Shown here: in pieces, positions 19,301 through 25,496 of the stretch
Layout of the letters: the number at the start of each line of letters is the position of its first letter
How positions within the stretch are numbered: the first letter of the stretch is position 1
Virus record (IMG/VR): IMGVR_UViG_3300032092_004242
Span: 1-34,793 of that record
Strand: one strand, 5' to 3'
DNA from: a virus
DNA: 34,793 nucleotides
The notes under the pieces: generated by a model
What the model saw: only the letters and a program-made list of their open reading frames with translations
Told to the model about the DNA's origin: nothing
Databases searched by the model: none
Made by a program: the position numbers and the translations under genes

Positions 19301-21784
19301 ATGGATTTCAACACTCGACCAGTTCTGGGAGCTTTCGAGGACAGCATTATTTTTCCGGCAGAAAAAACTGGAAGAGGTTGGTTCTATGATCATGGAATTT
19401 CTGAAGGCGAGTTTTCTCAAGAAGTTGTAAATGTTGGAGAATTCATGGAGAATCCCGGATGGACTGTTGTGACAGTAAAAGACCCTAACAACGAGCTCTA
19501 CCTTTGCGATTCAACTTTCATGGAGAAAGCTCGCGATTTTGATGAAGATTACGCGGACACTCACTTGGGAGTAAAACTTGCATGGAACGAGGTAGAAAAC
19601 CTCGACTGGGATGCAATGTGCTCACAGACATGGACTACTCTAGATTGGCCATACACACTAGGTACAAATTTTAGAATTGCTTTGGATCCAGATGCCAATA
19701 CCGAAATATCTTTACAGCTCAACGAGCTGTCTGCTTCTGTGTTTGACCTATCAGCCGTGGATGCAAACCGACCAGCACTGGCGTCATATATGACAAGCTT
19801 GCTGAACAACAATTTCTATGATTACTTAGGAAACACTCCTAAGAACGATAACCCTGGGCTGAGTAAATTTAACTACAGTCTTGTTTCCAGAGATCCTACA
19901 GCGACAACTGTGGAAAGAGTTTTTACATGGGGGAATCCTACTGACTTTAACATATATGGAGATACCACTGGCATACAAGTTTTTTCAATTGTTCATGGAC
20001 CAGGAATACAGCCCGGATACACAGTCGATTCAGTATTACCCGGATCGGTGTTCATTCTTCCCAGTGTTGCAGGAAGCAACTTGGGAAGTCCAGGTCCTAC
20101 TTCATATGTTCCATGGATTCCAACGTGTTCTTTCCACTGTAGCACAGTTGCAAATAGCAAAGCGTTAACCAATATAGTAGGTTATGATTCAAATCTACCG
20201 ATTGCTGGTTATCTTTATGATCCAGTAGCAGAGACCGTGATTGGCGAATTCGGACCTGGAAAAGGTGTAATACAAGAGTCGTCAGGCTTTGTAACATACA
20301 TTGAAAGTGATACTCCAATGTTAGCAACAGAAGACAACCGTCTGCTCTATGCATTTCCGTATCAGTCCAATATAGTTCAATTTATCGATCCAGCTGTTTC
20401 ATCGACAGAAGACTTATATTATATTGCAGCTAGCGCCAAGTCTCCAGGAACGGACACACTTGGTTACCTAAGAGGAGACTATGATCTGTTTATCCAGAAT
20501 CATTACTGGATTGATTCAGATCTCGCGGTAGGTCTGCCTTATGATGCGTTTTCTCACACTTTCCCTCTAGGAAACTACTATAATTGGGTGCAAGATCCTG
20601 ACATATTTTATGGAGGAGGCCTCGAAAACAGTCTTCTACAGTTTGCGAGCCCATACAGAAACATACAATCTTACATATTTAACGGCGAAGAAGGCTCGCG
20701 AGAATATACTGCGGTAAATGGTGGTTGGTACCCCGCTATCACTTGGGGTACCAACCAAACGCCCGATGGATTACTTTTTGATACTCCTGTGCCAGGAACA
20801 TATCCTAATTTGTACAAACCGTGGGCACAGGTAGAAGTAGTCGACGAAACCGGAATTGTTATTGCAGTTAATGGAACAGCTCTTATTTTCAATTCGTTCT
20901 TTGACGGTCAGGCAGTATTGTATACAGCAGGCTCTCCGTATGACTTGTTTACAAATGCAAATTTTGCCGCTAATCACTCAGACTGGAATGAATATCCAGT
21001 TCCTGTAGTAATAAATGTGACTGATCCTTTTCAGGCCGAGCATATTTTAAGTTTTAACGCAGTAGTTGTGGATCCAGAAAATGGAATCATTGGAAGAGAC
21101 GCTGTCTATTTTAATGGAACAACCACTCTTGACGGTTCTCTTATTTTTGATCCTGGCGTGTACCAAATAACTGACATAACTCAGCCAGGGGTTCCGTACT
21201 TTACGTCTTCGCTGATGCCAAGCCCAATTCAGTCATTAAAGCCAGGTATGGTATTGATGCAGCTTGGTGGAGGGCCGCTTACTGATCCGTATAAAACACG
21301 GATTACTAAAGTGGATCAAGAAAATTCTCTAATTGAAATTGACATTCCTCAGGATTCTTCAACTTCCGGAAACTTTGTTGCATACACCCCACTAGATTTA
21401 GGACTAAAAACTAATCAAACAGTCACAAACAGTATCTGGAGCTCTACAAAACAGTGGGATTCTATGAGACTTCAATACGAGGCTTCCATGAATTCTGCAT
21501 ACACATGGGAAGACACCACAATTTCATACAGTGAAAAGAGGATTCCAGCTGGAAGCTCAGTTTTGTTTTCGTCTGATGCTTCAAACATAGCCGGAAAAAC
21601 CAAGTTTCTCTGGAACTTGTATCACGATGGAACAAAGGTATGTTCAATTGAAGATCCTAATTTCTTATGGACATTTTTAGAGACTGGTTTGTACGACTTG
21701 GAATTGCAAATCGTAGATACTAATGGAAATGTTCAGAGAAGATATAACCAAGACTACCTGGAAGTTTTTAAGGCAGAACATTAA
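13316..21784 (+). CDS. Giant baseplate wedge/fibre protein with gpI/gp7-like segment and internal propeller (2822 aa)
   Basis: Its place after gp6 matches gp7 of T4 or gpI of simpler phages. Residues about 470-545 fit the gpI/gp7 core: helices LLENFGRSVTENQELILRD, then LPNYLLLNEKRKEM, then IWPYLGSYKGLVNIINWFGY. Around this are repeats of the G-x-G-Y-x-x-x-P type (ANGGYNYDITGNAYLRF near 60; PGSGYSRTPSVEFIGG near 985). Trp-rich segments such as TWDEAFYMWDEYWGRW lie near 940, 1120 and 1242-1277. PKD/Ig-like domains lie near 1125-1205 and 2742-2822 (GLYDLELQIVDTNG). Residues about 1608-1900 read as a beta-propeller, with recurrent strands such as NEIYVLDPNTN, FVYCLDAVTG, PLSIIDADPN and GNIDIFSF. 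T4 gp7 is about 1030 residues, so most of this protein is added exterior modules, probably for host contact. Start is by TAATG overlap. The gpI/gp7 call is moderate. Confidence 0.6.
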   Translation: MLLTNRLNFFDKKGNEINLLPQVGTRVTVVDPTNSGGYGATFNVYTNPDGNIAALEIANGGYNYDITGNAYLRFENLLTGYVWDSNPADLVVDPLTGTIIGFNGLSFTGNSDWKPGNETFAYPNVTWLGEMYFDMVSTGLIENQDIFVLEQVVATPQTPFNQLNYGYSFPRAEEGPANAVSFYSNDVANSAITSSTGVGSVTVYIESVTGNFFAGEGKIFSMSSTANLKAGMIIEGTGIPAGTKIVSVDSATQITIDSLPTQNGMSIALESYVPHGFIAGMSIRVYDNSLSLPIAGTYEVVQVSDRKVYFSTTSAIPTIGSTAAAATTFFSAAPKWRGRMVGLEEEIFMFTVKYEEEFPVITKVQSFVHDPINASELTSPDSFTAGLTGDPAVGNFIDASVPGYQFRQVFENWEERLMHFHLGFSAGTEGSYIRVFVLEDITFPYAPRLISQISLRGEAQGEDERLQKLLENFGRSVTENQELILRDSDVFEDLPNYLLLNEKRKEMLLQGDQIWPYLGSYKGLVNIINWFGYYDIRIKEYWLNVNKNDAYYGKYKQIQIPFQLEARGVPYGIEMMPSKVYKKTNKFGLFYDLNKESGVLDENGVPQTVDAFQFSNQEVLIKLFALKQYLEGSFIPLNAKIVDIVGEGVYFERYAANTWNDRVEQFVVELTRNVDFVVNDTRLPIEDARRYDTNEVAYSYSPGTDTLKSYFATYTIKGVNMTLPLATVNRIPTLTVGSTSGNASPSKLWNGVAYVKGSPNNYFLSANSDGGINYTVGDIVTLGGGVFSTPIRVRVGAIAPGGVVTSVQILTGLTQGSRYYSLPQKFSQTYVASSDYVNNFYYSGIGQGLKLDAGDIQYELEGVTTTTQGKGYPILDPPVFIVTDPLTGSTIPSSYNFNLSTVQGPYVGYFDEGKQLEALTNEPNAPVAAFLELEAIGFDVTWDEMAFTWENLWGATEATLKAYIDPLPAGTGAIEAIEVVEPGSGYSRTPSVEFIGGDGINATATAFMRDGKVKIIEAEVTSIAVLSPTSSRVFFATPQTASPLQIEILPTMFVTATDTGGNSLEKPCVVITYDTVGGSYMDITTAFNSVPGNFNLQIHAVQITSSGSAYVSNPEVKLVGGQTSTLYTWDEIGRGNFYDMEWLVTSEPGTKNFTYTSGQKSIDELINHTVLLPYKGFYKVEMIVYDTDNNWVNEIKRNFVEVYMPEALSSFATRYIGPSSTPGVSDGSESESNIAQLEKNCVDTWDEAFYMWDEYWGRWINPIKTWTTWDDCDILWDTLNVTPLSQENNWNYPNVPEYEVYRVSAYDNLVGDVSNLTTITPGSTYQLEVELADVQNRPTLNAAIPEWIYIRRGDNIFQVEAVNSGTVTGNTFSVTITTTNPLPDSFLSSPTTWEVLREVANTVVVQDDLYTPENGKTLVPGQFITLKGNNNTPLNDSRWNLAMPPLTWGIPVYAKTVDGVSTLDSGIQIDSEYASNPFMTKEWVNGQIYNFRNQSYENGYLFLSPLPNANTSAVNIQVLESFTEDNWGNRVMFYINNTNTSEYATTADILREVRPGFTEFDLLIVEPDQTFWWWFDPTDTEFPPPLVSPVFPNTSSGAYRPSPTGGPGYIYGVYSSPSTTDAYYIDIEAATQNNVSIPANVKKLWYNRGLDRFYFPEGQGIGNEIYVLDPNTNTSSLFTTLSSPTSSNANMTFVDDVGYNMIYCATTDEFVYCLDAVTGFEIARIDTTPNTSGSGITYDPIRKHVWALAGDNSPLSIIDADPNSSTWNTIIATVTLPDVALGIRYVSQTDTMIAWRSSAATTNYYTIECVAPYTVTTNNIPFTWDTVRGIAYHEADGHWWIGRTNGNIDIFSFFDLSTPVHTISVPTPGLFRFIVYNPVTNSMWVCREVGGVDSVYEVKGLIYDTGTTLYEQHFRTIDAYEDTSNQGTPWSIWSEASSSIYCVEAVSLEGKKYNELETVLQQIDNVTVFGWIEYKYNSFPTRTYSNSSATNLNLVMDFNTRPVLGAFEDSIIFPAEKTGRGWFYDHGISEGEFSQEVVNVGEFMENPGWTVVTVKDPNNELYLCDSTFMEKARDFDEDYADTHLGVKLAWNEVENLDWDAMCSQTWTTLDWPYTLGTNFRIALDPDANTEISLQLNELSASVFDLSAVDANRPALASYMTSLLNNNFYDYLGNTPKNDNPGLSKFNYSLVSRDPTATTVERVFTWGNPTDFNIYGDTTGIQVFSIVHGPGIQPGYTVDSVLPGSVFILPSVAGSNLGSPGPTSYVPWIPTCSFHCSTVANSKALTNIVGYDSNLPIAGYLYDPVAETVIGEFGPGKGVIQESSGFVTYIESDTPMLATEDNRLLYAFPYQSNIVQFIDPAVSSTEDLYYIAASAKSPGTDTLGYLRGDYDLFIQNHYWIDSDLAVGLPYDAFSHTFPLGNYYNWVQDPDIFYGGGLENSLLQFASPYRNIQSYIFNGEEGSREYTAVNGGWYPAITWGTNQTPDGLLFDTPVPGTYPNLYKPWAQVEVVDETGIVIAVNGTALIFNSFFDGQAVLYTAGSPYDLFTNANFAANHSDWNEYPVPVVINVTDPFQAEHILSFNAVVVDPENGIIGRDAVYFNGTTTLDGSLIFDPGVYQITDITQPGVPYFTSSLMPSPIQSLKPGMVLMQLGGGPLTDPYKTRITKVDQENSLIEIDIPQDSSTSGNFVAYTPLDLGLKTNQTVTNSIWSSTKQWDSMRLQYEASMNSAYTWEDTTISYSEKRIPAGSSVLFSSDASNIAGKTKFLWNLYHDGTKVCSIEDPNFLWTFLETGLYDLELQIVDTNGNVQRRYNQDYLEVFKAEH
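20722..20757 (+). repeat. Perfect 13-bp inverted repeat with 10-base loop inside the giant gene
   Basis: The arm TGGTTGGTACCCC (20722-20734) is the exact reverse complement of GGGGTACCAACCA (20745-20757), with a 10-base loop. It would be a strong RNA hairpin. No T-run follows, so it is not an ordinary terminator. It lies in frame within the 2822-residue gene. Confidence 0.75.
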
Positions 21785-21787
21785 ATG

Positions 21788-21795
21788 AATAAATA
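21788..21795 (+). promoter_or_regulatory. AATAAATA, weak late-promoter-like motif
   Basis: One mismatch to TATAAATA, 13 bp before the ATG at 21801, in the 16-bp gap after the giant gene. It is closer to the start codon than the other copies, so support is weak. Confidence 0.15.
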
Positions 21796-21800
21796 GTTAT

Positions 21801-22355
21801 ATGAATGAAGCTTCAATAAAAGGTACTTCTCTAGGAAGGCTTGCCGTTTTTGATTTGGATGATACGCTAGTTGTATCATCAGCAAAAATACAGGTGCTAG
21901 ACCGTCGCGGAAAGGTTGTTAAAAGTCTTACGCCAGCAGAGTTTAACTTTTTCAAGCACGATCCTAAAAAGCATTCGCTGTCTTTTACTGAATTTGAAAG
22001 CGCGGACATACTTAGAAATGCCGAATTCATCACTCACGTTTTAGAAAAACTCAATGATTTCTACAGAAGAGGTGTACACGTTTGTATTCTAACTGCACGG
22101 TCATCTTCCAATATGATTAGGACTTTCTTTTTGGAAAATGGAATAGACATTCACCCCGATCTTGTAATTGCGGTAAACGATCCCAAGTACAATTTTAAAG
22201 GAAGTATTGCACAAAAAAAATCAGAAGCTTTGAGGGACCTCATAGCTCAAGGATACCACGACTTTATCTTTTTCGATGACAATCAAGAAAATCTTGATCA
22301 CGCAAAAGAATTGGAAAAAGAAAAAGATGTAAAAGTTGAAACCGTAAAAGTATAG
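21801..22355 (+). CDS. HAD-superfamily phosphatase, polynucleotide-phosphatase-like
   Basis: All HAD motifs are visible in 184 residues. Motif I is FDLDDTLV, with nucleophile D18 and acid D20. Motif II is ILTARS, with T98. A Lys pair at about 140 (KKSEAL) fits motif III, and FFDDNQEN at about 157-164 is motif IV. The cap is small, as in the phosphatase half of T4 polynucleotide kinase and other phage nucleotide-end phosphatases. No P-loop kinase domain is attached, so it would only remove phosphate, perhaps from nucleic-acid ends or nucleotides; the substrate is inference. The gene starts the non-structural island and is directly followed by phoH (stop TAG, then ATG). It has no Shine-Dalgarno sequence. 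Two in-frame ATGs occur nearby; the one at 21801 was kept. Confidence 0.85.
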   Translation: MNEASIKGTSLGRLAVFDLDDTLVVSSAKIQVLDRRGKVVKSLTPAEFNFFKHDPKKHSLSFTEFESADILRNAEFITHVLEKLNDFYRRGVHVCILTARSSSNMIRTFFLENGIDIHPDLVIAVNDPKYNFKGSIAQKKSEALRDLIAQGYHDFIFFDDNQENLDHAKELEKEKDVKVETVKV

Positions 22356-23132
22356 ATGGCAAGAAGAAAAACCCACCAACAACCCGCAGAAGAAAGACCT
22401 CACTACATTAAGGAGGAAGAAATTTCAGCTGCCCGAGTAAAAGTCAGTTTTCTACCAAAAACTGAAAATCAGAAGCTTCTTAGTAGGCTTATCAAAAATA
22501 AAGACATAGTCATCTGTGGAGGTCCTGCCGGGACCGGCAAAACTTATGTAGCCTGCGCCGAGGCATTAAAGCTTTTGGCAAATCCAGAGAACTTTTACAA
22601 GAAAATTATTCTTGCTAAAAGCGTAACTGTCACAGAAGGAGAAGACATTGGATACCTTAAAGGAAGCCTTAAAGAGAAGATGGAACCATTCATGGAATCT
22701 TTTCTTGACAATTTTTACAAGATCATTGGCAAGCCTCTTACACAAAAACTCATCGAACATGAAATTATTGAGGTACTACCTCTGGCGTACATTAGAGGTC
22801 GCTCTATTGATAACACGATTATTATTGTAGACGAAGCTCAGAACATTTCACTTAAAAATATGAGGACTACAATGACTCGTATCGGTGAAGACAGCAAGAT
22901 GATCATCATAGGAGATACTAAACAGATCGACCTAAAAGACAAAAAGCTGTCATCACTGGAAATTGTAATGAGACTGTTTGAAGGAAAGCCACCATTTGGA
23001 ATAATGCACTTTAATCGTGAAGACATTGTAAGGAACCCTATCATCATTGACATTGAAGACGAATTTGAGAAATATGAATTCAGAGCTTTTGGAGGTAGTC
23101 CTTCTGCTTCCACCAGTGATCCCCATAGCTGA
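22356..23132 (+). CDS. phoH: PhoH-like ATPase
   Basis: The 258-residue P-loop ATPase has Walker A GGPAGTGKT (residues 55-63), then the VTVTEGEDIGYLKGSLKEKM region, RGRSIDNTIIIVDEAQN with Walker B (about 148-162), and GDTKQIDL as sensor. This order and spacing are diagnostic of PhoH, an SF1-like ATPase linked to RNA metabolism and very common in marine phages. Length fits the short phage form without KH or PIN domains. It directly follows the HAD gene. Its last 53 bp overlap the 3' end of the SET-domain gene on the other strand, so the two genes converge tail to tail. Its exact role in phage infection is not established. Confidence 0.95.
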   Translation: MARRKTHQQPAEERPHYIKEEEISAARVKVSFLPKTENQKLLSRLIKNKDIVICGGPAGTGKTYVACAEALKLLANPENFYKKIILAKSVTVTEGEDIGYLKGSLKEKMEPFMESFLDNFYKIIGKPLTQKLIEHEIIEVLPLAYIRGRSIDNTIIIVDEAQNISLKNMRTTMTRIGEDSKMIIIGDTKQIDLKDKKLSSLEIVMRLFEGKPPFGIMHFNREDIVRNPIIIDIEDEFEKYEFRAFGGSPSASTSDPHS

Positions 23133-23496
23133 CGGTGATTTCCTCTCCTGACTGTATAGATTTTGTAGATCGAATTCCAACAAGTTCGTCACTAACGTAT
23201 ACAAATTCTGCAGAAGGGTCGTCTGAATGATTGTAAAGCCCTACCCATCCAAGAGGAAAAAAAGCTCTACCATCAGTCCAGCCAATTCCATATTGGTCGA
23301 GCATGATCTCTTCAGGCTTTAGTCCTTCTGCTTTTGCAACGTAATGACATGCATTCAGAAAGCTTTGCTCTAGAATTACGCCGGGAGCAACTTCGATCAT
23401 TTCGTTAGCAGAAATGTCATCATCAGCAAAAACGCCCCACCCATGAAGGGGAGAGCGTTTCACTGAAATTTTCTGATAGTGCTTTACTTCTTGCAT
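23080..23496 (-). CDS. SET-domain protein lysine methyltransferase-like
   Basis: The 138-residue protein is nearly all SET domain. The N-terminal turn is HGWGVFADDDI (residues 19-28), the cofactor/active-site loop is GLYNHSDDPSAEF (N89, H90, S91), and the last motif is SGEEITVSYGDHWW with catalytic-position Y124. The pseudoknot formed by N-H-S and the G-E-E-I-T-x-x-Y-G motif is complete. There is no post-SET Cys cluster. It should transfer methyl from S-adenosylmethionine to a lysine on a protein; the target could be a phage or host protein and cannot be read from sequence. Its start overlaps the end of the upstream small gene by 13 bp, and its end overlaps phoH by 53 bp on the opposite strand. 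Confidence 0.9.
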   Translation of the reverse strand: MQEVKHYQKISVKRSPLHGWGVFADDDISANEMIEVAPGVILEQSFLNACHYVAKAEGLKPEEIMLDQYGIGWTDGRAFFPLGWVGLYNHSDDPSAEFVYVSDELVGIRSTKSIQSGEEITVSYGDHWWKQKDYLQKL

Positions 23497-23747
23497 TCTG
23501 ATACATGCTCAGCAGGGCAGTCACCCATTTTCTCAGCAAAGAATGGTGGAATCTTTCCGCACTTTCTGCAAACTACCACTTCTGCAGCAGCAAATTCTTC
23601 GTTGCCTGTAGGAGAAACAATTGGTGATATGCGCTTAAACATTGTAGCGCTGTCGAATAAGTAATTTCCCTGCTCACAACCGTGCCAAGGAGCCGTGCTT
23701 AAGTCAATCTGTGACTGCATAGCATTTCTGATGTCGTTTTGATCCAT
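23484..23747 (-). CDS. Small zinc-ribbon-like protein
   Basis: The 87-residue protein has a C-terminal Cys set: C60-x2-C63 (VVVCRKCGK), then C77, H81 and C85 (GDCPAEHVSEC). This suits a single zinc-ribbon or zinc-knuckle. The N-terminal half has no known motif. It is the first gene of a two-gene minus-strand unit with the SET-domain gene, which it overlaps by 13 bp. The ATG at 23747 lies 36 bases after a strong Shine-Dalgarno-like sequence that is too far away to serve it directly. Function is unknown; nucleic-acid or protein binding is possible. Confidence 0.7.
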   Translation of the reverse strand: MDQNDIRNAMQSQIDLSTAPWHGCEQGNYLFDSATMFKRISPIVSPTGNEEFAAAEVVVCRKCGKIPPFFAEKMGDCPAEHVSECKK

Positions 23748-23879
23748 ATTGAGTGTTTATTTGTCATAGAGAATAGTCTTATCCTCCTTTCTTCTGATAC
23801 TAATTTTATACAACATGTGAAAAAAGTTTCGGAAAACTTAAATCTCTTGGTGTATAGAATAATCAAATAAAGTAAAACT
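23748..23879. promoter_or_regulatory. Divergent intergenic region with candidate promoters and operator-like palindrome
   Basis: This 132-bp gap, the largest in the window, separates the minus-strand SET unit from the plus-strand exonuclease unit, so it should hold at least two promoters. A TATAGAAT box at 23854-23861 could be a -10 for the + strand, 19 bp before the ATG. TATAAAAT on the - strand (23803-23810) could serve the other side. No good -35 is seen for either. AAGTTT-CGGA-AAACTT at 23825-23840 is a 6-bp inverted repeat lying between the two boxes, where a regulator could block both. An AAAGGAGGA on the - strand is at 23782-23790. Confidence 0.45.
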
Positions 23880-24599
23880 ATGTATTCACGAGAAAAGTTT
23901 AAGAAATTCCTCTTTTTCGACATTGAGACATGTGGTCAATACCCAGACTACCAATCCATGATCGATGACAAAGGTCCAGAGTCAGGCAGCATTTTTGAAA
24001 AGAAGAGCAGCCGTCTCCTCAATGGAAAGAGCTGGACGGGGGACCTTCACCAAGACTATCCAAATAATGTGGCTCTCTTTCCTGAATTTGGAAGAATTGC
24101 TTGTCTCTCTTACGGAATTTGGAAAGATGGCGAAATGCAGATTCAGACAATTTCTGACATTGATGAGGTAACAATGCTGAAAAAGATTGCAAACCTCTTT
24201 CATAAAGCCGATTCTGCTGGATTGATTCCAACTGGGTGGAACATTAAAAACTTTGACGTTCCATGGATTGTTCGCCGATTGTTGATGAACGGAATTCAAG
24301 TTCCAAATTGCCTAAGCTCATATGAAAAGAAGCCTTGGGAAATGAATATCTTTGATATGAAAGAAATGTGGAAGAGCGGCTCATCACTGGACGTCACTTT
24401 TGAAGAGGCATGTTTTGGCATGGGAATTCCAACTCCAAAAGACGATATCGATGGCAGTCAAGTACACGCTACTTTTCATGCTGGAGAAGCTGATAGAGTT
24501 GTAACCTATTGTGAAAAGGATGTAAAGTCTATGATACTTCTTGCCGAAAAGATCTACAACACATATCACCCAGAAACCGTAAAAGAAAACATACTGTAA
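23880..24599 (+). CDS. DEDDy 3'-5' exonuclease, family-B-polymerase proofreading type
   Basis: The 239-residue protein has Exo I FFDIETCG (D14, E16), Exo II GWNIKNFDVPW (D126) and Exo III VVTYCEKDV (Y210, D214). These are the four acids plus Tyr of DEDDy nucleases, which remove nucleotides from DNA 3' ends with two metal ions. There is no polymerase domain, so it is a stand-alone proofreading-type nuclease. Residues 22-65 form an insertion between Exo I and the next strand, typical of the predicted polymerase-B-like exonuclease family. It is the first gene of the plus-strand unit leaving the divergent region and overlaps the glycosylase gene (TAATG), which points to a shared DNA repair or end-processing role. 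Confidence 0.85.
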   Translation: MYSREKFKKFLFFDIETCGQYPDYQSMIDDKGPESGSIFEKKSSRLLNGKSWTGDLHQDYPNNVALFPEFGRIACLSYGIWKDGEMQIQTISDIDEVTMLKKIANLFHKADSAGLIPTGWNIKNFDVPWIVRRLLMNGIQVPNCLSSYEKKPWEMNIFDMKEMWKSGSSLDVTFEEACFGMGIPTPKDDIDGSQVHATFHAGEADRVVTYCEKDVKSMILLAEKIYNTYHPETVKENIL

Positions 24600-25447
24600 T
24601 GCCTGAATTAGCAGAAGTTAAAATTATGAGCGACTTTATTAACGCAGTCGCAACAAATCAATTCTTTGAAAAAATTGAAAAGTCTCCCGTTTCAAAAGTA
24701 AAAACAGAACTTGATCCTTTTGGCGGTGGAATCTTTACAGTAAGAGCCATAAGCCGTGGAAAAGAACTCATGTTAGAACTTGATCTTGTTGGTGGTGGAC
24801 CAACCGGAAAGGATCAACGAAACTTAATGGTGACTTTAGGCATGAGTGGATCTTGGGCAATGGTTCGACACGATAGTCCCAAGAAAGAAGAAGTGCTAAA
24901 GCATGCACATTTACGGCTAATAACTAATCGCGGAGATTTATTGGTCCTACACGATGTAAGAAGGTTTGCAAAATGGAAATGGGGTACCTGGAATTCTGGT
25001 AGAGGGCCCTGTCCTCTTACAGAATTTAATGAGTTTGCAAATGCGGTTCGAGCAAATTGGCAATCATCTAAAGCATTTAATTCACCTGTAAATGAGATCT
25101 TAATGAATCAAGGCTATTTTAATGGAGTAGGAAACTACCTCCGAGCTGAGATTCTCTATCGTACCGATGTTATGCCTTTTACCATTGCAAAAGATCTTAC
25201 TCGTGACCAGTTAGAAGAGATTCTAAAAACTGTTCATCTTTGCGTAAGAGATGCATACACCCTTGGAGGTGGGCAGCTAAAAGACTGGGTAAACCCTAAT
25301 GGCGTTCCCGCTGATGGTTTTGGCGCGTGGATGCAGGTCTATGGCAAAGGCAACAACGTAATTGATAAAACTGGTAGAAGATTCTGGTATGACCCAAAGT
25401 GGGAAAACGATGTTCCAGAATCATACAATCGGTCAAACTCAAAATAA
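24599..25447 (+). CDS. Fpg/Nei-family DNA glycosylase-lyase with zincless finger
   Basis: The 282-residue protein starts MPELAEV, giving the catalytic P2 and E3 of the family. K55 (SRGKELMLEL) matches the conserved lysine of the N-terminal domain. The helix-two-turn-helix is at about 163-188 (NQGYFNGVGNYLRAEILY, with N179). The C-terminal finger region (about 243-268: AWMQVYGKGNNVIDKTGRR, then FWYDP) keeps the Y-G-K start and the arginine at 260/261, but has no cysteines; the only Cys in the protein are C138 and C215. This is the zincless-finger form known from human NEIL1 and mimivirus Nei1. It should excise oxidised bases and cut the strand by beta/delta elimination. It is coupled to the exonuclease gene. 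Whether it prefers Fpg or Nei substrates cannot be told. Confidence 0.92.
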   Translation: MPELAEVKIMSDFINAVATNQFFEKIEKSPVSKVKTELDPFGGGIFTVRAISRGKELMLELDLVGGGPTGKDQRNLMVTLGMSGSWAMVRHDSPKKEEVLKHAHLRLITNRGDLLVLHDVRRFAKWKWGTWNSGRGPCPLTEFNEFANAVRANWQSSKAFNSPVNEILMNQGYFNGVGNYLRAEILYRTDVMPFTIAKDLTRDQLEEILKTVHLCVRDAYTLGGGQLKDWVNPNGVPADGFGAWMQVYGKGNNVIDKTGRRFWYDPKWENDVPESYNRSNSK

Positions 25448-25496
25448 GATGTTGGAGATATATAGTTTAGAAAAAGCATAAAAAATACGCACATAA

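Noticed and set aside
23699-23923. 74-codon minus-strand ORF spanning the divergent gap
   Set aside because: It begins inside the exonuclease gene on the wrong strand, crosses the promoter region and overlaps the start of the zinc-ribbon gene in another frame. Only its last 22 codons, after the GGAGG, are worth testing, and they are recorded as a finding.
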